DNA from: Bog-473 sp963787485
GTDB lineage: Bacteria > Actinomycetota > Acidimicrobiia > Acidimicrobiales > RAAP-2
Reading direction: 5' to 3'
DNA: 64,000 bases
Assembly (NCBI GenBank): GCA_963787485.1
Contig: CAWBDF010000004.1
Location: forward strand, 9,409-73,408
Below, one piece after another: positions 59,148-64,000 of the stretch; position 1 is the stretch's first letter; every line of letters starts with the position of its first letter. The translations under genes were made by a program, and so were the position numbers. The notes under the pieces were generated by a model. It searched no databases. It saw only the letters and a program-made list of their open reading frames with translations, and had not been told where the DNA came from.

Positions 59148-60311
59148 TCAGCGGACATGGGGCATGCAGAGGTCGTCGTACTCGGCGATGACGATCTCAC
59201 CCGCGTTGGGTCCGCAGGTCGGGCAGGCCGGGTCACGGCGCACCTTGAAGGTGCGGAACGACTGCTCGAGTGCGTCGTAGGCGAGCAGCCGGCCGACCAG
59301 CGGGTCGCCCAGGTCCAACAAGACCTTGATGGTCTCAATGGCCTGGATGGACCCCACGATCCCCGGCAGCACGCCCAGCACTCCGGCTTCGGCGCACGAC
59401 GGCGCGAGCTCGGCCGGTGGCGGCTCGGGGATCAGGCACCGGTAGCACGGCCCATGGTAAGGGTCGAACACCGTCACCTGGCCCTCGAAGCGGAAGATCG
59501 ATCCGTGGACCACCGGGATCCGCTTCAGCAGGGAGGCGTCGTTGACCAAATAGCGGGTGGGGAAGTTGTCGGTCCCGTCGACGATGACGTCGTACCCGTC
59601 AATGATGTCCACGATGTTGTCCGCGCCGAGCCGGACGTCGTAGGTCACCACGTTGACGTCGGGGTTCAACGCAGTCAGCGTCTTCTTGGCCGAGTCCACT
59701 TTGCGCTCGCCGATGCGATCCATGTTGTGCAGGATCTGGCGCTGCAGGTTCGACTCGTCCACCACGTCCATGTCGATCACCCCGAGGGTTCCGACTCCGG
59801 CCGCCGCCAGGTAGAGGGCCGCCGGCGAGCCCAGACCACCGGCGCCCAGCAGCAGCACCTTGGACCCCAGGAGCTTGAGCTGGCCCGTCTCGCCCACCTC
59901 GGGCAGGAGAAGGTGCCGCTGGTAGCGGTTGCGCTGGCTGGGGGTCAGGGTCTCGGGTGCGGCCCAGGGGCGGCCGTCGTCCTTCCACCTGTTGAACCCA
60001 CCCACCAGCGACTGCACCTCGACGTAGCCGAGGTCGCCCATGGTCTTGGCCGCGAAAGCTGAGCGCACACCCCCGGCGCAGTAGACGACGACGGGAGCGG
60101 CCTTGTCGGGGAGCTTTCCCTCCACTTGGAACTCGAGATGCCCCCGGGGCAGGTGCACGGCCTGGGGGATGGCGCCCTGCTCGTACTCGTCGGGTTCGCG
60201 GACGTCGAGGAAGGTGACCCCGCCCGCCTCGAGGAGCCGCTCCGCCTCGGTCTGGTCCACTTCGCGGATGGACGCCTTGGCCTCGCGAAGAAGATCTCGG
60301 GGAGTGGACAC
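59148..60311 (-). CDS. MoeB/ThiF-type adenylyltransferase with N-terminal rhodanese domain
   Basis: Residues ~15-115 are a rhodanese domain with catalytic Cys78 in VVVYCAGGVRS. Residues ~125-387 are an E1-like adenylyltransferase: RYQRHLLLPEVG, nucleotide loop LLGAGGLGSPAA (155-165), SNLQRQILH, DGTDNFPTRYLVND, and zinc Cys pairs 289/292 (CYRC) and 363/366 (CPTC). It activates the C-terminus of a ubiquitin-like sulfur carrier (MoaD, ThiS, CysO type) and transfers sulfur. In MoeZ of mycobacteria the rhodanese is at the C-terminus; here the order is reversed. It is divergent from the nitroreductase gene. Confidence 0.9.
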   Translation of the reverse strand: MSTPRDLLREAKASIREVDQTEAERLLEAGGVTFLDVREPDEYEQGAIPQAVHLPRGHLEFQVEGKLPDKAAPVVVYCAGGVRSAFAAKTMGDLGYVEVQSLVGGFNRWKDDGRPWAAPETLTPSQRNRYQRHLLLPEVGETGQLKLLGSKVLLLGAGGLGSPAALYLAAAGVGTLGVIDMDVVDESNLQRQILHNMDRIGERKVDSAKKTLTALNPDVNVVTYDVRLGADNIVDIIDGYDVIVDGTDNFPTRYLVNDASLLKRIPVVHGSIFRFEGQVTVFDPYHGPCYRCLIPEPPPAELAPSCAEAGVLGVLPGIVGSIQAIETIKVLLDLGDPLVGRLLAYDALEQSFRTFKVRRDPACPTCGPNAGEIVIAEYDDLCMPHVR

Positions 60312-60443
60312 GGCAACCTCCGTCTCGGGCCGGACCGCCGCCGATCCGGTACGCAGGGTAAAACACTACCAGCGGGGTCAACATTCCCCAGAGCCCGTCG
60401 CTGGGAATCGAGCGACTCCACTCCCGGTGAGAAACTCCGCCAC

Positions 60444-61052
60444 ATGGAGTTCCGCGAGGCCGTCCGACGACGCGCGATGGTCCGGAGCTTCTCGACCGAA
60501 CGGGTCGACCCCGACCTCGTGGACCGCCTCCTCCTCGACGCACTGCGCTCCCCCACCGCTGGGAACACCGGTGGCACAGCCTGGGTCGCGCTCGAAGGTC
60601 CCGAGCAGACGGCGAGCTACTGGAACGCCACGACCGACACGGCGTGGCGCGGGGCCAACGCCGAGCGGTTCGCCGGCCTCGCCCGGGCGCCGGTCGTGCT
60701 CCTGTCCTACACCAGCGGCGAAAGGTACCTGGAGCGCTACCGGGAAGTGGACAAGGCCGCGTCCGGATTGGGAGATGACGCCGACCGCTGGCCCGTCCCC
60801 TACTGGGTCGGCGACGCCGCCTTCGGTGTCATGGCCGTCCTCCTCGGTGCCGTCGACGCTGGGCTTGGCGCCTGCGTGCTGGGAGCGTTCCACGGTGAGC
60901 ACCATCTCGCAACCGCGTTGGGAGTCCCTGCGGGATGGCGTCTCTTCTGCGCCGTGCTGCTGGGCCGGCCCGACGGGAACGATCACCCCTCAGCCTCGCT
61001 CGAACGGCCTCGACCCCTTCGCTCCTCACGCCTCCACCGGGGGCGCTGGTAG
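60444..61052 (+). CDS. nitroreductase-family FMN protein
   Basis: A 202-residue protein beginning MEFREAVRRRAMVRSFSTER, followed by LRSPTAGNTGGTAWVALEG (FMN-phosphate site), a YWVGDAAFGVMAVLLGAVDAGLGACVLGAF helix and strand, and GVPAGWRLFCAVLLGRPDG. It is FMN-dependent and uses NAD(P)H or F420H2; substrate is unknown. The N-terminal RRR..RSF motif fits the Acg/nitroreductase group. It is transcribed away from the MoeB-type gene and converges on the cobalamin adenosyltransferase gene. Confidence 0.86.
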   Translation: MEFREAVRRRAMVRSFSTERVDPDLVDRLLLDALRSPTAGNTGGTAWVALEGPEQTASYWNATTDTAWRGANAERFAGLARAPVVLLSYTSGERYLERYREVDKAASGLGDDADRWPVPYWVGDAAFGVMAVLLGAVDAGLGACVLGAFHGEHHLATALGVPAGWRLFCAVLLGRPDGNDHPSASLERPRPLRSSRLHRGRW

Positions 61053-61078
61053 CGCGCACCGAGCTCGCTTGCAACCTC

Positions 61079-61663
61079 TCAACCGTCGTCAGCGGCGAGC
61101 TTGGAGCGCTTGGAGAGCGTGTGCTCAGCCCCCTCCTGCCAGCGCGCCATGGCCCACAACAGATCGGACAACCGGTTCAGGTAGACCGTGACGAGCGAGC
61201 CGCCGGCACCCTCCCGGTCGGCGTCCGCGCCGGCGACGGCGATGCGTTCGGCCCGGCGCACGATGGTCCGGGCCAGGTCGAGCGCCGCCGCGACTCTGTT
61301 CTCACCGGGGACGGTGAAGTCGCTCGGCATGTCGAAGCGGGCGAGGAGGTCGTCGATCCCGGCTTCCAGGGCGACCACCATGTCGGGGGTCACCAGGGTG
61401 GACCCCGCCGTCAGCTTGCTGCGGTTCTCCGACGCCGTGGCCACTTCGGCCATCAGCACGTAGAGGTCCCGTGCCAGCGCCGTCAGGCGCTCGTTGACCT
61501 CGGACCCGGGTGCGGTCTCCGCACGCGCCATGCCGATCGCCGCCTGTGCCTCGTCCACGGCGCCGTTGAGCTCGATACGCCACGAGTCCTTTCGCACCCG
61601 CCCGCCGAACAGGAGGCCGGTGGTCCCGTCGTCACCCTTCTTGGTGTAGATCCGCGGTGCCAC
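61079..61663 (-). CDS. PduO-type cob(I)alamin adenosyltransferase
   Basis: The 194-residue protein opens IYTKKGDDGTTGLLFGGRVRKDS, with the ATP-binding loop, followed by ELNGAVDEAQAAIGMAR, FDMPSDFTVPGENRVAAALDLARTIVRRAER and NRLSDLLWAMARW. These are the PduO/MMAB signatures. It makes adenosylcobalamin, the cofactor of the mutase at 54,700-56,310. The GTG start at 61,663 gives the family N-terminus. It is divergent from metH, so two B12-linked genes share a 75-nt promoter region. Confidence 0.95.
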   Translation of the reverse strand: MAPRIYTKKGDDGTTGLLFGGRVRKDSWRIELNGAVDEAQAAIGMARAETAPGSEVNERLTALARDLYVLMAEVATASENRSKLTAGSTLVTPDMVVALEAGIDDLLARFDMPSDFTVPGENRVAAALDLARTIVRRAERIAVAGADADREGAGGSLVTVYLNRLSDLLWAMARWQEGAEHTLSKRSKLAADDG

Positions 61664-61738
61664 CGGCCGGATGCTACCGGCGCCCATCGCGGGCACCCTT
61701 CCGGGAGCCAGCAGAGTGGCCGGTATCCTGGTGCCGTT

Positions 61739-64000
61739 GTGGCGCCTTCACCCGAACTGCTGGGACGGTTGCGTCCGTCCGAGTCCGCCTACCTTCAGGC
61801 GCTGCACGAGCGCGTGGTGGTCTTCGACGGGGCCATGGGGACCAGCCTGCAGCTGCTCGGCCTCGGGCCGGACGACTTCGGCGGGCCCGATCTCGAGGGA
61901 TGCAACGAGGTGCTCGTCGAGACCCGTCCCGACCTCGTCGCGCAGGTGCACCGGTCCTTCTACCAGGTGGGCTGCGACGTGGTCGAGACCGACACCTTCG
62001 GGTCGACCTCGGTGGTACTGGCCGAGTACGGACTGGCCGGGCGCGCCCGAGAGCTGACCCGGGCGGCGGCCGAGCTGGCGTGTCGGGTGCGGGACGAATT
62101 CGCCACGCCGCAGCGCCCGCGCTGGGTGGCCGGCTCCATGGGTCCGGGCACCAAATTCCCCACCCTGGGCCAGATCTCCTACGCCGACTTCCGAGACGCC
62201 TACGAGGAGCAGGCGCTCGCGCTCCTGGAGGGCGGCGTCGACCTCCTGCTCATTGAGACCCAGTTCGACCTGCTCTCGGTCAAGGCCGCGGTCAGCGGTG
62301 CCCGCCGGGCGATGGTGGCCCTCGGCCGGATCGTGCCCCTGCAGACCCAGGTGACGATTGAGCTGACCGGGCGCATGCTGCCCGGCACCGAGGTCGGCGC
62401 CGCGCTCACCGTGCTCGATGCGCTGGCCGTCGACGTCGTCGGCCTCAACTGCGCCACCGGCCCGGTAGAGATGAGCGAGGCCTTGCGCCACCTTTCGGCG
62501 GCCAGCCGCGTCCCCATCGCCTGCATCCCCAATGCGGGGCTCCCGTCGGTCGTGGACGGTCAGATGCACTACGACCTCACCCCCGAGGAGCTGGCCGCGC
62601 ACCTGCACCGCTTCGTCACCGAGTTCGGGGTGTCCGCCATCGGTGGGTGCTGCGGGACCACGCCGGCCCATCTGGCCGCCGTCGTCGAGCGCTGCGCCCC
62701 CGCCCCGCTCGCGCCGCGCACGCCCGTGCACGAACCCGCGGCGGCGTCCATCTACACGTCGGTCCCCTTCCGCCAGGACACCTCGTTCCTGGTGGTGGGC
62801 GAGCGGACCAACGCCAACGGATCCAAGGCCTTCCGCGAGGCCATGCTGGCCGGCGACTGGGACACCTGCGTAGCCATGGCCCGCCAACAGGCCAACGAGG
62901 GGTCGCACCTCATTGACGTGTGCGTCGACTACACGGGTGCCGACGGCGTGGCCGACATGACCGAGGTGGCCAGCCGCCTGTGCACACAGTCGACCCTGCC
63001 CCTGATGGTCGACTCCACCGAGGGCCCCGTGGTGCGGGCCGCGCTCGAATGGTTGGGCGGCCGTCCCATCCTCAACTCGGTCAACCTCGAGGAGGGTGAC
63101 GCGCCCGGGACGCGGCTCGACACCTTCCTACGCCTGGCCCGTGAGTTCGGCGCCGCCGTGGTGTGCACCTGCATCGACGAGGAGGGCCAGGCCCGTACGG
63201 CCGAGTGGAAGCTCCGGGCGGCGCGGGCCATCCGCGACGTCGCGGTGGAGCGCTACGGGCTCGAACCTCAGGACCTCCTCTTCGACCCACTGGCGCTACC
63301 GCTGTCGACAGGCATGGAGGAGAGCCGGCGAGACGGAATTGAGACCATTGAGGGGATCCGGCGGATCAAGGCGGAGCTGCCCGGGGTCTCGACCATCCTC
63401 GGCCTCTCGAACGTGTCCTTCGGGCTCAATCCGGCCGCCCGCCAGGTCCTGAACTCGGTCTTCCTGCACGAGTGCGTCGGGGCGGGCCTGGACTCGGCCA
63501 TCGTGCACGCGTCGAAGATCCTCCCGTTGTCTCGAATCGACGAGCGAGCGCAGGAAGTGTGCCGCGACCTCGTGTACGACCGGCGCCGCGACGGCTACGA
63601 CCCGCTGGCCGAGCTGCTGGCCATGTACCAGGGAGCGAAGGTCGCGTCCGTCGAGGCGGCCGAGTACCTCGACTGGCCCGTGGACGCCCGGTTGCGCCAG
63701 CGCATCATTGACGGCAACCGCAACGGGCTCGACGGTGACCTCGACGAGGCGCTCGGCTCCGGGATCGGCGCCCTCGACGTCGTCAACGACATCCTCCTCG
63801 AGGGCATGAAGGTGGTGGGCGACCGCTTCGCCTCGGGCGAGATGCAGCTGCCCTTCGTCCTGCAGTCCGCCGAGACCATGAAGTCGGCGGTGGCCTTCTT
63901 GGAGCCCCACATGGAGAAGTCCGACCAGGGCGGGAAGGGCACCGTCGTGCTGGCCACCGTGAAGGGCGACGTGCACGACATCGGCAAGAACCTGGTCGAC
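61739..64000 (+). CDS. metH: cobalamin-dependent methionine synthase (3' end outside window)
   Basis: The reading frame is open from GTG 61,739 to the right edge; 754 residues are visible of ~1,150-1,200. Domains: homocysteine-binding domain (~1-320) with VFDGAMGTSLQ, GLNCATGP and the zinc ligands in AIGGCCGTTPAH; pterin-binding domain (~335-600) with LVVGERTNANGSKAF, VDYTGADG and ILGLSNVSFGLN; then the B12 cap (GMKVVGDRFASGEMQLPFVLQ) and the start of the B12 domain with the cobalt-ligand motif DVHDIGKN at the very end. It methylates homocysteine from methyltetrahydrofolate. It is adjacent to the divergent cobalamin adenosyltransferase. Confidence 0.97.
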   Translation, partial: MAPSPELLGRLRPSESAYLQALHERVVVFDGAMGTSLQLLGLGPDDFGGPDLEGCNEVLVETRPDLVAQVHRSFYQVGCDVVETDTFGSTSVVLAEYGLAGRARELTRAAAELACRVRDEFATPQRPRWVAGSMGPGTKFPTLGQISYADFRDAYEEQALALLEGGVDLLLIETQFDLLSVKAAVSGARRAMVALGRIVPLQTQVTIELTGRMLPGTEVGAALTVLDALAVDVVGLNCATGPVEMSEALRHLSAASRVPIACIPNAGLPSVVDGQMHYDLTPEELAAHLHRFVTEFGVSAIGGCCGTTPAHLAAVVERCAPAPLAPRTPVHEPAAASIYTSVPFRQDTSFLVVGERTNANGSKAFREAMLAGDWDTCVAMARQQANEGSHLIDVCVDYTGADGVADMTEVASRLCTQSTLPLMVDSTEGPVVRAALEWLGGRPILNSVNLEEGDAPGTRLDTFLRLAREFGAAVVCTCIDEEGQARTAEWKLRAARAIRDVAVERYGLEPQDLLFDPLALPLSTGMEESRRDGIETIEGIRRIKAELPGVSTILGLSNVSFGLNPAARQVLNSVFLHECVGAGLDSAIVHASKILPLSRIDERAQEVCRDLVYDRRRDGYDPLAELLAMYQGAKVASVEAAEYLDWPVDARLRQRIIDGNRNGLDGDLDEALGSGIGALDVVNDILLEGMKVVGDRFASGEMQLPFVLQSAETMKSAVAFLEPHMEKSDQGGKGTVVLATVKGDVHDIGKNLVD

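Noticed and set aside
57612..60062. 816-codon plus-strand open frame
   Set aside because: It is wholly antisense to CapA-like and MoeB-type genes, and its composition (His/Gly/Arg/Val-rich) is that of a codon-bias shadow.
1..64000. CRISPR array, rRNA operon, transposon terminal repeats, toxin-antitoxin pair, restriction or defence genes
   Set aside because: I looked for regularly spaced repeats, conserved rRNA words, transposase signatures and defence motifs and saw none. The only repeat family with wide spacing is the tRNA-Arg attachment site.

Overview
This window is high-GC DNA, almost certainly from an actinobacterium. The signs are F420/FMN-type luciferase-like oxidoreductases, a ZAS/RskA-type anti-sigma factor with its ECF sigma factor, a PIG-L/MshB-like deacetylase, a soluble P450, an acyl-CoA carboxylase alpha chain fused to its biotin carrier, and dense packing with ATGA/GTGA start-stop overlaps. 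An uncultured Acidimicrobiia-like lineage is my best guess, but that is inference. No rRNA is present. One tRNA, Arg(CCT), was found.

Left region (1-14,180): the end of a membrane protein, an Ohr/OsmC peroxidase, then catabolic genes: SDR, metallo-beta-lactamase-fold hydrolase, ACMSD-like amidohydrolase and a divergent TetR. Next is a tightly coupled operon of LLM oxidoreductase, an 8-kDa zinc ribbon, HyuA and HyuB, which looks like an ATP-dependent hydantoinase/acetone-carboxylase-type enzyme. HyuB's C-terminus lies in another frame. A DyP peroxidase, a VOC protein, a poly-gamma-glutamate hydrolase-like protein and a scrap of a tyrosine integrase follow.

Genomic island (about 14,179-29,060): a 57-bp perfect direct repeat, made of the 3' half of tRNA-Arg(CCT) plus flanking DNA, bounds about 14.9 kb. 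The intact tRNA and a decayed tyrosine integrase lie at the right end. The island carries pdxH, a frameshifted alcohol dehydrogenase, a relic serine hydrolase, a phosphotriesterase/SDR pair, a P450, an amidohydrolase with TetR, a VOC/MarR pair around a 40-bp perfect palindrome, and a cobalamin segment (BtuF-like protein, a CbiA::BtuF chimera, a conserved unknown, CobQ). A second integrase scrap just outside the left repeat suggests repeated integrations at the same tRNA.

Housekeeping region (29,000-39,800): ahcY, sigma/anti-sigma pair, PIG-L deacetylase, threonine aldolase, then a thioesterase-LLM-thiolase-KAS III-nucleotidyltransferase run, and TagI.

Cell-surface operon (47,574 down to 39,838): birA, rfbB, rfbD, ugd, UDP-glucuronate decarboxylase, two family-2 glycosyltransferases and a tandem retropepsin-like protease, nearly all overlapping. 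Together these would make dTDP-rhamnose-pathway and UDP-glucuronate/UDP-xylose sugars and polymerise them. Divergent from birA is a biotin-dependent acyl-CoA carboxylase alpha chain, the natural BirA substrate, followed by an M20 amidohydrolase.

Right region (50,600-64,000): a three-gene membrane/secreted operon headed by a large phosphoesterase, an acyl-CoA mutase large subunit with a VOC (epimerase-like) neighbour, CtaG, CapA-like, an N-terminal-rhodanese MoeB/ThiF protein, a nitroreductase, PduO-type cobalamin adenosyltransferase and MetH, which runs off the window edge. B12 use recurs (mutase, adenosyltransferase, MetH, CobQ, BtuF) and AhcY completes the methyl cycle with MetH.
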